Below are positions 34,805 to 42,844 of a stretch of 64,000 nucleotides of DNA, piece after piece. The first letter of the stretch is position 1; each line of letters begins with the position of its first letter. Origin of the DNA: an uncultured bacterium (lineage in GTDB: Bacteria > Pseudomonadota > Alphaproteobacteria > Rhodospirillales > Rhodospirillaceae); the NCBI GenBank assembly GCA_903888485.1, contig CAISTS010000010.1, forward strand, positions 22,691 through 86,690, given 5' to 3'. Made by a program: the position numbers and the translations under genes. Below the pieces are notes generated by a model that saw only the letters and a list, made by a program, of their open reading frames with translations, had not been told where the DNA came from and made no database searches.

Positions 34805-36274
34805 CTATTCTGCAGCGACCAACAGTTCTTCCTGCGCCACGGGCAGGGTCACCCTTACACGAAGGCCACCCTCCGCGCGGTTGATGAGTTCGACGTCGCC
34901 GCCCATACTGCGCACGGCGTTGCGGGCGATGGTGAGGCCGAGCCCTGCCCCGCCGGTCTCGCGTGAGCGCGAACTTTCCAAACGGATGAATGGCGCGAAG
35001 ACGCGTTCCTTGTCGGCGATGGGAATGCCGGGGCCGTCGTCGTCGATGCAGATGGTCAGTTCGTGGCTGCCCATATCGAGACTGACGCGGGCACTCTTGC
35101 CGTATTTGACGGCGTTCTCGACGAAATTGTTGATGGCGCGTTTGAAGGCCAGCGGGCGGGCGATCAACGCCATGGTATCCGGGCCGTTGTAAGTGACGTC
35201 GCGCCCATCGGCGCGGTGGTCGCTGCACAGCGCCGCGACGATGGCCGCCACATCCACGGACTCAAGCTGTTCGGTGGCGACATCGTCGCGCGCGAAGGTC
35301 AGCGTCGCGCCAATCATGGCTTCCATTTCGTCCAGATCGGTCAGCATCTTGCGGCGCTGGAGGTCGTCCTCGACGAACTCGGCGCGAAGTCTCAATCTCG
35401 TAATCGGCGTGCGCAGATCGTGGCTGATGGCCGCCAGCATCTGCGTGCGATCCTGGATGAAGCGCTTGATGCGCATCTGCATGGTGTTGAAAGCGTGCGC
35501 GGCGCGCTCGACCTCCGAGGGACCCACTTCCGGCAGCGGCTCGGCGTTCACGTCCATGCCCAGGCGCTCGGCAGCGGACGCAAAGACCGACAGCGGCCGC
35601 GTTGCCTTGTGCACGCCCCACCAGGCCACACAGCCGATGATGATCGACAGCGCGGTGAGCAGGAAGAACGGCATATATTCGCCCTTGGGCGCGCCGAGAT
35701 TGAGCACGACGCGGGCGTTGAACCAGGTATCCTCCATCATCGGTGTTTTGACCGAGACGTTGAACAGCGCTTCGTCCAAAGTCGGCAGCGCGCCGTGCAG
35801 GGCGATCATCTTCTCGCTCTGTGGCTGGGACGTATCGGGCGCCGTCACCTTGAGGTTGGAGCGCAGCGCTGGATCGAAGGGCCACGCACCCGACTTGAAC
35901 TCGCGCAGCTCAATCCTGCTGTCGACGCGGATGTCGGTGCCTTCCGGGAACTCGCGGCTCAGTTTGTCGAACACGACTTGCGAGGCGAACAGATCGTCAG
36001 ATTTTTCGACGATCGGCTCGCGCGTCATGCGCAGATTCATGAGGGGTGAGCTCAGGCGCTCGACCAGTTGCGGCTGCTCTTCTGGCGGCGCCTGATCGAC
36101 CAGGCGCTTGATGGCGACGATTTGCTCACCCGCCTGCGAGGCAGCGGCCGCAACCGCCGTCTCGTCATGGAACACGAAGTAGAAAAAAACCGAAGCGAAA
36201 TTGATGAGGACGATCGCCAGGGTCAGGGCAACGAAGACGCGGCCGATGACGCTCCTGGGAAAGATCTGCCTCAA
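34805..36274 (-). CDS. EnvZ-like sensor histidine kinase
   Basis: This 489-residue inner-membrane kinase has helix 1 at 10-34 and helix 2 at about 201-220, enclosing a periplasmic sensor domain of about 165 residues without a recognised fold. HAMP (about 221-273, KATRPLSVFASAAERL) is followed by the phosphorylation helix with His285 in AAISHDLRTPITRLRLRAEF. The ATPase domain carries NNFVENAVKYG, DDDGPGIP and GGAGLGLTIARN. This is the HisKA arrangement of EnvZ/RstB-type sensors. Its start overlaps the stop of the upstream regulator gene by four bases (ATGA), so the pair is translationally coupled. Confidence 0.92.
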   Translation of the reverse strand: MRQIFPRSVIGRVFVALTLAIVLINFASVFFYFVFHDETAVAAAASQAGEQIVAIKRLVDQAPPEEQPQLVERLSSPLMNLRMTREPIVEKSDDLFASQVVFDKLSREFPEGTDIRVDSRIELREFKSGAWPFDPALRSNLKVTAPDTSQPQSEKMIALHGALPTLDEALFNVSVKTPMMEDTWFNARVVLNLGAPKGEYMPFFLLTALSIIIGCVAWWGVHKATRPLSVFASAAERLGMDVNAEPLPEVGPSEVERAAHAFNTMQMRIKRFIQDRTQMLAAISHDLRTPITRLRLRAEFVEDDLQRRKMLTDLDEMEAMIGATLTFARDDVATEQLESVDVAAIVAALCSDHRADGRDVTYNGPDTMALIARPLAFKRAINNFVENAVKYGKSARVSLDMGSHELTICIDDDGPGIPIADKERVFAPFIRLESSRSRETGGAGLGLTIARNAVRSMGGDVELINRAEGGLRVRVTLPVAQEELLVAAE

Positions 36275-37020
36275 GCCGCCTCCACCTCGGGCGTGAACAT
36301 GTAGCCGCCGCCACGCACGGTTTTGATCAGAATCGGATTCTTCGGGTCCGGCTCGATCTTGCGGCGCAGGCGTCCGACTTGCACGTCGATCGAGCGGTCG
36401 AAAGGAATGGCCGCGCGGCCGCGCGCCATATCGAGAAGCTGGTCGCGGTTGAGCACACGGCGCGGATGATCGACGAAGGCAATCAACAAGTCGTACTCCC
36501 CTGCCGTCAGAGCAATACTGAGGTCACCCTGCTGCAGGTTGCGTGTCACGGGGTCGAGGACAAAACCTGCGAACATCATTTTCTCCGGCCTTGCCTCGTC
36601 CGCCTCTGCAGCGACCGACGAGGATGAACGGCGCAGAACGGCTTTGATGCGCGCCGCCAGCTCCCGCGGATTGAACGGCTTGGCCATGTAATCGTCGGCG
36701 CCGACCTCGAGGCCGATGATCCTGTCCACGTCCCCGCCCATGGCGGTGAGCATGATGATCGGAATGGACGATTCGCTCCGCACATGGCGGCACAGGGTCA
36801 GGCCGTCCTCGCCCGGCATCATAAGGTCTAAGACCAGGAGGTCGAAAGACCAATCGGCCAGGGCTTGGCGCATCTCCTTGCCGTCCTTGGCGGTGGTGAC
36901 CCGGAACTCGTGCTTGGAGAGGAACCGGCTAAGGAGGTCACGGATTTCGGCATCGTCGTCGACGATGAGGATATGGGGCTTGGGGGTCTCGCTGGCGTTG
37001 CTCACGGGGCGCTCCCTCAT
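36271..37020 (-). CDS. OmpR-family response regulator
   Basis: This 249-residue regulator has a receiver domain with acidic residues at 21-23, phospho-acceptor Asp65 in LVLDLMMPGEDG and Lys in AKPFNPREL. The winged helix shows TAGEYDLLIAFVDHPRRVL, RSIDVQVGRLRRKIEPDP and the wing IKTVRGGGYMF. It is the partner of the overlapping EnvZ-like kinase. Two TTTGTAACAG/ATTGTAACAG repeats, close to OmpR-type sites, lie about 90 and 155 bases upstream on the same strand, which would fit autoregulation. Targets are not evident. Confidence 0.93.
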   Translation of the reverse strand: MRERPVSNASETPKPHILIVDDDAEIRDLLSRFLSKHEFRVTTAKDGKEMRQALADWSFDLLVLDLMMPGEDGLTLCRHVRSESSIPIIMLTAMGGDVDRIIGLEVGADDYMAKPFNPRELAARIKAVLRRSSSSVAAEADEARPEKMMFAGFVLDPVTRNLQQGDLSIALTAGEYDLLIAFVDHPRRVLNRDQLLDMARGRAAIPFDRSIDVQVGRLRRKIEPDPKNPILIKTVRGGGYMFTPEVEAA

Positions 37021-37110
37021 GACATGAAGACGCAGACTTTACACGCCGAGAGCCGCTTTCTCTATGAATCTATTGCATAATTTGGAAACAGAGCGTAAGC
37101 GGCGGCAGCT

Positions 37111-37184
37111 CTGTTACAAATCTAGTGCATGCGTTCGCGGACTCAAGAGCTTAGCCCGCGGACCGGCGCGACCGTCTGTTACAA
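37111..37184 (-). promoter_or_regulatory. Two TTGTAACAG direct repeats upstream of the ompR-like gene
   Basis: On the minus strand TTTGTAACAG (37111-37120) and ATTGTAACAG (37175-37184) are in the same orientation, 64 bases apart. TGTAAC is the core of OmpR binding sites. They lie in the 248-bp gap between the regulator gene and the plus-strand HMG-CoA-lyase-like gene, so either could be the target. Confidence 0.35.
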
Positions 37185-37268
37185 TTGGCTCAGGGCCGCC
37201 TCCCCGGCCCGCCTCTCTTGCCCTATTCTGCGCCTGCACATTCACCCGCCCAGCCTGGGGAGTCTCCC

Positions 37269-38147
37269 ATGAAGCATCACGATCACCCCAAGCACGACCT
37301 TGCCATCCGCGACGTCACCTTGCGCGACGGCTTGCAGAACCTGCCAGAGGTGCTGTCCACCCCGGACAAGCTCACCATCCTCGATGCGTTGATCGACGCC
37401 GGCATCAAGGACTTCCAGCTCACCTCCTTCGTCAATCCGGCGCGTGTGCCGAACATGGCCGACGCCGAGATCATGTATGCCGAGGGCATCAAGCGCGGGC
37501 TCAACCCCAATGTGCTGGTGGCGAACCTGAAGGGCTTCGAGCGCGCGGTTGAAGCCGGCGTGAAATCCGTCGATGCCGTCCTGTCGGTCAGTAACGCCTA
37601 CAACAAGAAGAACGCCAACCGCTCGACCCTCGACAGCGCCAATGAAATCACGCTGATGCTCAGCCGCGCGGCGCACGCCGGGTTCACGGTAGGCATCAGC
37701 ATGGCCAACTGCTTTCACTGTTTCACCGAGGGCAAGATCGACCCCGAAGCCGTGCTGGCGCTTACGCGCGGCTTCCACGATGCGGGCGCGCGTATCGTCT
37801 GGCTTTCCGATACCACCGGTCACGCCGAGCCCGACGATGTTGCGCGCCTCTCCGAGCGCGCCATGAAGGTCGGCGTCGAGGTCGGCATTCACTTGCACGA
37901 CACGCAAGGGCGCGCCGGCGAGAACGCCATCGCCGCCTACAAAGCCGGCGTGCGCCGCTTCGATGCGGTGCTGAGCGGGCTCGGCGGTTCGCCCTTCACA
38001 CCGGGTGTCGGCGGCAATCTGTCGCTGGAGACGGCGCAGGTGGTGTTCACGGGCGCCGGGATCGCGACCGGCCTCGATCCCGCGAAACTCGACGCCGCGC
38101 GCGGCAAGCTTTCCGCGGGCATCGCCGCGGCCGGGAAAGCCGCGTGA
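37269..38147 (+). CDS. HMG-CoA lyase-like TIM-barrel protein lacking the catalytic cysteine
   Basis: This 292-residue HMGL-like protein starts at an ATG preceded by GGGGAG. Metal and substrate residues of HMG-CoA lyase are kept: Arg19-Asp20 in DVTLRDGLQN, His208 and His210 in VGIHLHDTQG, and Asn250 in GGNLSLE. The position of the catalytic Cys (human Cys266, 33 residues after the first metal His) is Ser241, in GLGGSPFTPG instead of GLGGCPYA. The enzyme may therefore be a slow lyase, act on another acyl-CoA, or use different chemistry. It overlaps an enoyl-CoA hydratase by four bases. The pair resembles the last steps of leucine degradation, and a bkd operon lies 14 kb away. Confidence 0.85.
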   Translation: MKHHDHPKHDLAIRDVTLRDGLQNLPEVLSTPDKLTILDALIDAGIKDFQLTSFVNPARVPNMADAEIMYAEGIKRGLNPNVLVANLKGFERAVEAGVKSVDAVLSVSNAYNKKNANRSTLDSANEITLMLSRAAHAGFTVGISMANCFHCFTEGKIDPEAVLALTRGFHDAGARIVWLSDTTGHAEPDDVARLSERAMKVGVEVGIHLHDTQGRAGENAIAAYKAGVRRFDAVLSGLGGSPFTPGVGGNLSLETAQVVFTGAGIATGLDPAKLDAARGKLSAGIAAAGKAA

Positions 38148-38944
38148 TGCTTCCTCCCACGTTCGAGACCATCACCACCGCGCTGCTGGCCGATCACATC
38201 CTTCTCGTCACACTCAACCGGCCTGACGTCGGAAATGCGCTCAACACCAAGATGGGTGAAGAACTACGCGATCTCTTCACCCATTACGCCACGCATCCGA
38301 ACGATCTGCGCTGTGTGATCTTCACGGGCGCGGGACCGAAGATCTTCTGCGGCGGCGGAGATCTCAAACAGCGCCACGGCATGGACACCGACACGTGGCT
38401 CGCCCAGCACCGTATTTTCGAGCAGTTCTATTGGGCAATGATCGAATTCCCGATCCCGATCATCGCCGCCGTCAACGGCCATGCTTTCGGCGGCGGTCTT
38501 GAAATGATCCTCGCCACCGACTTCGCCTATGCGGTGCCGGCGGCGAAGTTCGCGCTTACGGAAACCAAGATCGGCATCATGCCCGGCGGTGGCGGCACGC
38601 AAACCCTCGCCCGCGCCATCGGCCCGCGCCGCGCCAAGGAGATCATCTTCACGGCCAAGCCCTTCACGGCAGCCGAAGCGCACGAGTGGGGCATCATCAA
38701 CCGCATCGTCGCGCCCGAGGCGCTAATGAGCGAGTGTTTGGAAACCGCCAAGGCCATCGCCGCCAATGCGCCGCTGGCCATCAAGCAAGTGAAGAAGGCC
38801 ATCCACCATGGCCTGCAGACCGACCTCACGCGCGGCCTGTGGCTGGAGATCGAGGCCTATAACCGGCTGGTGTTCACGGAAGACCGCATCGAAGGCGTCG
38901 CCGCCTTCAACGAGAAACGCACGCCGGACTTCAAGGGGCGTTAG
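38144..38944 (+). CDS. Enoyl-CoA hydratase/isomerase family protein
   Basis: This 266-residue crotonase has the oxyanion-hole segments IFCGGGDL and NGHAFGGGLEM and both catalytic glutamates of hydratases, Glu119 and Glu139 (FALTETKIGIMPGGGGTQTL). So it should hydrate rather than merely isomerise. It is translationally coupled to the HMGL-like gene through an ATGA overlap, which suggests methylglutaconyl-CoA hydratase (LiuC-like) as one possibility. The substrate cannot be fixed from motifs. The 3' end overlaps the convergent hypothetical gene by four bases. Confidence 0.9.
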   Translation: MMLPPTFETITTALLADHILLVTLNRPDVGNALNTKMGEELRDLFTHYATHPNDLRCVIFTGAGPKIFCGGGDLKQRHGMDTDTWLAQHRIFEQFYWAMIEFPIPIIAAVNGHAFGGGLEMILATDFAYAVPAAKFALTETKIGIMPGGGGTQTLARAIGPRRAKEIIFTAKPFTAAEAHEWGIINRIVAPEALMSECLETAKAIAANAPLAIKQVKKAIHHGLQTDLTRGLWLEIEAYNRLVFTEDRIEGVAAFNEKRTPDFKGR

Positions 38945-39375
38945 CCGGCGGCTTGCGCCTGAAAGCAAGCCGGCGCGCGTTCGGCGGCAAGTGTCCTGAC
39001 CTCGGCGAAATTCTCGAAGCGTTTTGAATCGTAGAACACGTAGACCGGCTGGCCGGCGATCTGAAAGTCCGCGACGGTCAAGCTTCCGCCGGTATAGCCG
39101 GCTGTACGCACGCGCTTTTCCAGGTCGTGCAACACATCCACGATCGGCAGATCGTGCTTGCGGCAGTGCTCGAGAATCTCGAGGCCGTCGCAGGCGTCGA
39201 TGATGAGGCCGTTGGCGCTCAATATCCCGGCAAGGTGCGCGTAAAAATCCGCAACCGCACTGGTTCGCGTGCCGTGATGCCTCCACTGCTCCTCGATGGC
39301 CGTCAGTACCGAAGAGGATTCATCGCAATGAAGACGCGGTGCTGCGCGACCGCTGCTGAGATCTTGCACGTGCAA
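38941..39375 (-). CDS. Hypothetical protein (144 residues)
   Basis: This is a hydrophilic cytoplasmic protein with alternating helices and strands: an N-terminal helix EEQWRHHGTRTSAVADFYAHL, a region LIIDACDGLEILEHCRKHDL, and a C-terminal part SLTVADFQIAGQPVYVFYDSKRFENF. Codon use resembles that of neighbouring genes, supporting a real gene. I recognise no family and no catalytic motif. It ends against the enoyl-CoA hydratase gene. No partner is suggested by position. Confidence 0.6.
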   Translation of the reverse strand: MHVQDLSSGRAAPRLHCDESSSVLTAIEEQWRHHGTRTSAVADFYAHLAGILSANGLIIDACDGLEILEHCRKHDLPIVDVLHDLEKRVRTAGYTGGSLTVADFQIAGQPVYVFYDSKRFENFAEVRTLAAERAPACFQAQAAG

Positions 39376-39571
39376 TCCTATGAGTGAAAACGATGGGTGA
39401 TGGGCTCACTCATACAGTTGAATGCCGGCCAAACAGAAAGGGGCCCTCCGTAGATTTCACTTTCTTCATGCCGACTCTGCTCCTGCGCGAACGTTGCGGG
39501 ACTTCGCGCCGGTAGTTTATCTGGCGGTAAAGGTTCTTGTTTTGTTCTTTTGGCGAGGCTAGACTCGCCGG

Positions 39572-40729
39572 ATGGGTAAAACCAGCAGCCAAGGGGCGCC
39601 AAACCCCAATCCGCGTGGCGAGGAACGCTATCTGGGCGGCCCCCTCGCCGACACCACCGGCGTCCACCCGGACGCGCGCCGGGGACGTGGGGCCGTCAGC
39701 AATGCCGCCGGGCGCTATGAGAGCACCAGCCGCCACGCCCTGGACGACGGCTGGGACAACCTCGATGAGCCACCCCCGCCGCTCCGGACCATGATGATCC
39801 GCGACAGCACGCGCACCGTCATCGCCCGCAACGATTCCCCCGATGTCGGCTTCGACCGCTCGATCAATCCCTATCGCGGCTGCGAGCACGGCTGCACCTA
39901 TTGCTTCGCCCGGCCCACGCATACGTATTTGGGGATGTCGGCGGGCCTCGATTTCGAGAGCCGCATTCTCTACAAGCCCGACGCCGCCGCGCTGCTGGAG
40001 AGGGAACTGCGCGCGCCCAAGTACCGTTGCGCGCCCATCATGATGGGCACCAACACCGACCCCTATCAACCGGCGGAACGGCACTACAAGTTGACGCGCG
40101 GAATCCTCGGGGTGTTGCAGCGCTTCAACCACCCTATCGGATTTCTCACCAAGTCGGCGCTGATCACGCGCGACATCGATATCCTGGCACCCATGGCGAC
40201 CGAGAACCTCGCACGCGCGGCTGTCTCGGTGACCACGCTCGATCCGCATCTCGCACGTCAGATGGAGCCGCGCGCCTCGACGCCGGCGCGGCGCATCGAG
40301 GCCATTCGCCTGCTCAGCGCCGCCGGCATCCCGACGACGGTGATGTTTGCGCCGGTGATTCCGGGTCTCAACGATCATGAGATGGAATCCGTGCTGGAGG
40401 CCGCGCGCGCAGCCGGCGCCGTCGCAGCGGGCTATGTGCTGCTGCGCTTGCCGCTCGAGGTCAAAGATCTATTCCAGGAGTGGCTGGCGGCGGAAGTGCC
40501 CGACCGCGCGCGCCGCGTGATGTCCCTGCTGCGCTCGGCGCGGAACGGCAAGGACTACGATGCGAAATGGCGCGAGCGTCAGTTGGGCAACGGACCCATC
40601 GCCGAGGCCACGGCGGCGCGTTTCCAACTCGCGGTCCGGCGCTTTGGCTTCAACCGCGAGCGCCGCGCGCTCGATGTCACAAAGTTCCGCCCACCGCAGC
40701 AAGCGGGCGATCAGCTCGCGCTGTTTTAA
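39572..40729 (+). CDS. PA0069-family radical SAM protein
   Basis: This 385-residue protein binds a [4Fe-4S] cluster through Cys104, Cys108 and Cys111 in GCEHGCTYCFARPTH, the radical SAM signature. RSINPYRGCEHGCTYCFAR and MGTNTDPYQPAER are hallmarks of the PA0069/SplB-like group. The N-terminal 70 residues are Gly/Pro/Arg-rich and probably flexible. Family members resemble spore photoproduct lyase in their core but have no established reaction; DNA repair or modification has been suggested. It stands alone, with 196 bases of non-coding sequence before it. A hairpin lies downstream. Confidence 0.9.
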   Translation: MGKTSSQGAPNPNPRGEERYLGGPLADTTGVHPDARRGRGAVSNAAGRYESTSRHALDDGWDNLDEPPPPLRTMMIRDSTRTVIARNDSPDVGFDRSINPYRGCEHGCTYCFARPTHTYLGMSAGLDFESRILYKPDAAALLERELRAPKYRCAPIMMGTNTDPYQPAERHYKLTRGILGVLQRFNHPIGFLTKSALITRDIDILAPMATENLARAAVSVTTLDPHLARQMEPRASTPARRIEAIRLLSAAGIPTTVMFAPVIPGLNDHEMESVLEAARAAGAVAAGYVLLRLPLEVKDLFQEWLAAEVPDRARRVMSLLRSARNGKDYDAKWRERQLGNGPIAEATAARFQLAVRRFGFNRERRALDVTKFRPPQQAGDQLALF

Positions 40730-40757
40730 GTTCGGATTTAAGACGCCCAAAAAAGAA

Positions 40758-40787
40758 CCGGGCGGTTCCCAAAATGAAACCGCCCGG
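40758..40787 (-). terminator. Hairpin with T-tract on the minus strand
   Basis: CCGGGCGGTT and AACCGCCCGG form a 10-bp stem with a ten-base loop. The minus strand continues with TTCTTTTTTGGG, so it fits a terminator for minus-strand transcripts (the USP gene ends 250 bases away). It may also stop the radical SAM transcript. Confidence 0.6.
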
Positions 40788-40986
40788 CCTCCCCCTCCGG
40801 CGGGTGTCGCGCCGGTAATCCCGCAGTCTCGTCGCTTGAAAGCCTCTCCCCGCTTCAGCGCCGCATGGTACGAGAACCGCAGCTTACGCAGGACATTGTG
40901 GGGCCTTGAAGCCTGTTCAGCCTCATGGACAAGTCCGTACATTCTTTTTCCAGGCACTGTTGCAAAAATGGCCCGCTCACAGTGGC

Positions 40987-41013
40987 GCATCGCACAAATA
41001 TTTTGTGCGATGC
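40987..41013. repeat. Perfect 12-bp inverted repeat with 3-base spacer, near a TTATCCACA box
   Basis: GCATCGCACAAA-TAT-TTTGTGCGATGC is perfectly symmetric and lies 28 bases beyond the end of the minus-strand USP gene. Fifteen bases further is TGTGGATAA (41028-41036), a consensus DnaA box on the minus strand. The rest of the 311-bp gap 40730-41040 holds only the hairpin at 40758 and no convincing gene. Confidence 0.5.
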
Positions 41014-41040
41014 ACAATTGCCCACAATGTGGATAAACAC

Positions 41041-41886
41041 TCAGTGAGAGAGGAGAACAGGCAGCGTCGCGTGCTGCATGACGTGGCCGGTGACGCTGCC
41101 AAGCACGAGTTGGCGCAATTTCGAGCGCGTGTAGGCGCCCATGACCATCAAGTCGGCGCCGGCTTCGGCCGTGGCGGCGAGGAGGGCTTGGCCGGTGCGG
41201 GTTTGACCGGGCGGCACCTTGGCCAAGTTCATCGTGATGCCGTGATGACCGAGATAGGCTTCGAGGTCCTCGATTGGAGCGAACCACTCCTCCTCCTCGA
41301 CGCGCAGTACGGTGACGCAGGTCGCCCGGGTCAGGAACGGCAGCGACGCCGCCACCGCGCGAGTCGCTTCCGGGGAACCGTTCCAAAAGACCGCGATGTG
41401 CGCGAAGCGCGTCACACCGGTAGATTTCGAAGAGGACTCCGGCGGCGGCGGCGCCACAAGAACGGGCCGGCCGCTCTGCAACAGAGCCGCGTTCAATGTC
41501 ATCAGCGCCGCGGTCTCATTCTCGCGCGTGGGACGGGCCAGCACGATGAGATCAGCGCGGCCTGCGCGCACCGCCAGCACCTGATCCTCGGCGCCGCTGC
41601 CGTCGATCCAGCTGAGATTGCCGTTGCCCGCGCCGAGCGCATCGACCATTCCCCGCACCGCCTGCGCACGTGCGGCGGATTCCTTTTCGGCGATGGCCAT
41701 CATCTCTTCGACCATGCTGCCGGCCATGGCTTCGCCGACCAGGGGCAGCCCCGCGACGGGATCGGGCCGCACATGCAGCGCATCGATGTGGCACCCGAGG
41801 TGACGCTGCACCGCGAGCGCGGTCTCGAACACGCCGCGCCCGGCCTTGACGTCGGTCAGCACAGCCAGGAGATTCTTGATCGACAT
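41041..41886 (-). CDS. Tandem-domain universal stress protein
   Basis: This 281-residue protein consists of two UspA-like halves. The first half starts with LLAVLTDVKAGRGVFETAL and contains RADLIVLARPTRENE. The second starts with HIAVFWNGSPEATRAVAAS and ends with DLMVMGAYTRSKLRQLVLGSVTGHVMQHATLPVLLSH, whose G-x-G-x9-G-[SV] pattern is the ATP-binding loop. Such double-domain proteins occur widely in soil proteobacteria and respond to starvation, oxidative or hypoxic stress. Thirty-eight bases separate it from the upstream CDF exporter on the same strand. Confidence 0.88.
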   Translation of the reverse strand: MSIKNLLAVLTDVKAGRGVFETALAVQRHLGCHIDALHVRPDPVAGLPLVGEAMAGSMVEEMMAIAEKESAARAQAVRGMVDALGAGNGNLSWIDGSGAEDQVLAVRAGRADLIVLARPTRENETAALMTLNAALLQSGRPVLVAPPPPESSSKSTGVTRFAHIAVFWNGSPEATRAVAASLPFLTRATCVTVLRVEEEEWFAPIEDLEAYLGHHGITMNLAKVPPGQTRTGQALLAATAEAGADLMVMGAYTRSKLRQLVLGSVTGHVMQHATLPVLLSH

Positions 41887-41924
41887 CGCAGCCTCCCACC
41901 GCCCGTATCCGCGGTCAGTGACGG

Positions 41925-42833
41925 TCAGGGCAAAACGGCGCCCAGTGGATGGTACTCAGGCACGCCTTCGGGATCCTGGTGGATGATAATATCGGCTTCG
42001 GGAAACTCCGATTCAATGGCGTTCTCGACATCGTCGGAAATGCGGTGCGCCTCCAGCAACGAAATGCCGTCCGGCAGGACAATGTGCATCTGGATGAACT
42101 GCTTGAGGCCCGACGAGCGCGTACGCAAGTCGTGAACCTGGCGCACCTTCGGATGCTGACGGGCGATGGCGATGATCTTTTCGCGTTCGGATTCCGGCAA
42201 CTCATGATCCATCAGGTTGCCGACCGCGCCGCGCGCGATGAAGGCGGCATTGATCAGCATGAACCCGCTGATGCCGGCGCCGAACAACGGATCGATCCAG
42301 CTGAAGCCCTCGTTCGCCGACAGGTACAGTGCCGCAATCACCGCGACATTCATCAAAAGATCGCCGGAGTAATGCAGTGAATCCCCCTGAATGGCGAGCG
42401 AGCCGCTGCGCTTGATGACATAGCGCTGAAAGCTGATGAGCGCCAAGGTCACGGCGATCGAAAACGCCATGACCCCGATGCCGGCGGTGTTGTCGGCCGA
42501 CGGCGCGGGATGCCCGAAACGGGAGATCGCTTCGACCATCACCAGCACCGCCGAGCCCGCGACAAAGGCCGCCTGCCCCAAACCGGCAAGGGGCTCGGCC
42601 TTGCCGTGGCCGAAACGATGCTCGGGGTCGGCGGGGCTGAGGGCGTAGCGTACGGCGAACAACGTCACGCCCGAGGCCAGCAGATCGAGTGCGGAATCGG
42701 CGAGGCTCGACAGCAGCGCGACCGATTTGGAATCGAAGTAGACGACCGCTTTGGCGATCATCAAAACAGCGGCCGCGCACACCGACGCCCGCGTCGCCAT
42801 GCGCATCAGACGGTCGGGAGCCGTGGGCTGCAT
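41925..42833 (-). CDS. Cation diffusion facilitator metal exporter (FieF-like)
   Basis: This 302-residue CDF transporter has six helices and a cytoplasmic C-terminal metal-binding domain. The transmembrane zinc/iron site is seen as LLSSLADSALDLLASG (D-x3-D) in helix 2 and HYSGDLLMNV (H-x3-D) in helix 5. The loop PEHRFGHGKAEPLAGL and the C-terminal VRQVHDLRTRSSG with IIIHQDPEG are typical of FieF/YiiP. It exports Zn2+, Fe2+ or Cd2+ in exchange for protons. It follows pdxH by 11 bases on the same strand, so the start at 42833 is preferred over longer forms that would run into that gene. Confidence 0.92.
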   Translation of the reverse strand: MQPTAPDRLMRMATRASVCAAAVLMIAKAVVYFDSKSVALLSSLADSALDLLASGVTLFAVRYALSPADPEHRFGHGKAEPLAGLGQAAFVAGSAVLVMVEAISRFGHPAPSADNTAGIGVMAFSIAVTLALISFQRYVIKRSGSLAIQGDSLHYSGDLLMNVAVIAALYLSANEGFSWIDPLFGAGISGFMLINAAFIARGAVGNLMDHELPESEREKIIAIARQHPKVRQVHDLRTRSSGLKQFIQMHIVLPDGISLLEAHRISDDVENAIESEFPEADIIIHQDPEGVPEYHPLGAVLP

Positions 42834-42844
42834 GCGAAATCCAG

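Noticed and set aside
39410..40378. 322-codon antisense frame opposite the radical SAM gene
   Set aside because: The sense strand carries a complete CxxxCxxC radical SAM protein, and the antisense product shows no domains.
41028..41036. DnaA box as evidence of a replication origin
   Set aside because: Only a single box was found, without an AT-rich unwinding region or origin-linked genes such as dnaA, dnaN, hemE or parAB.
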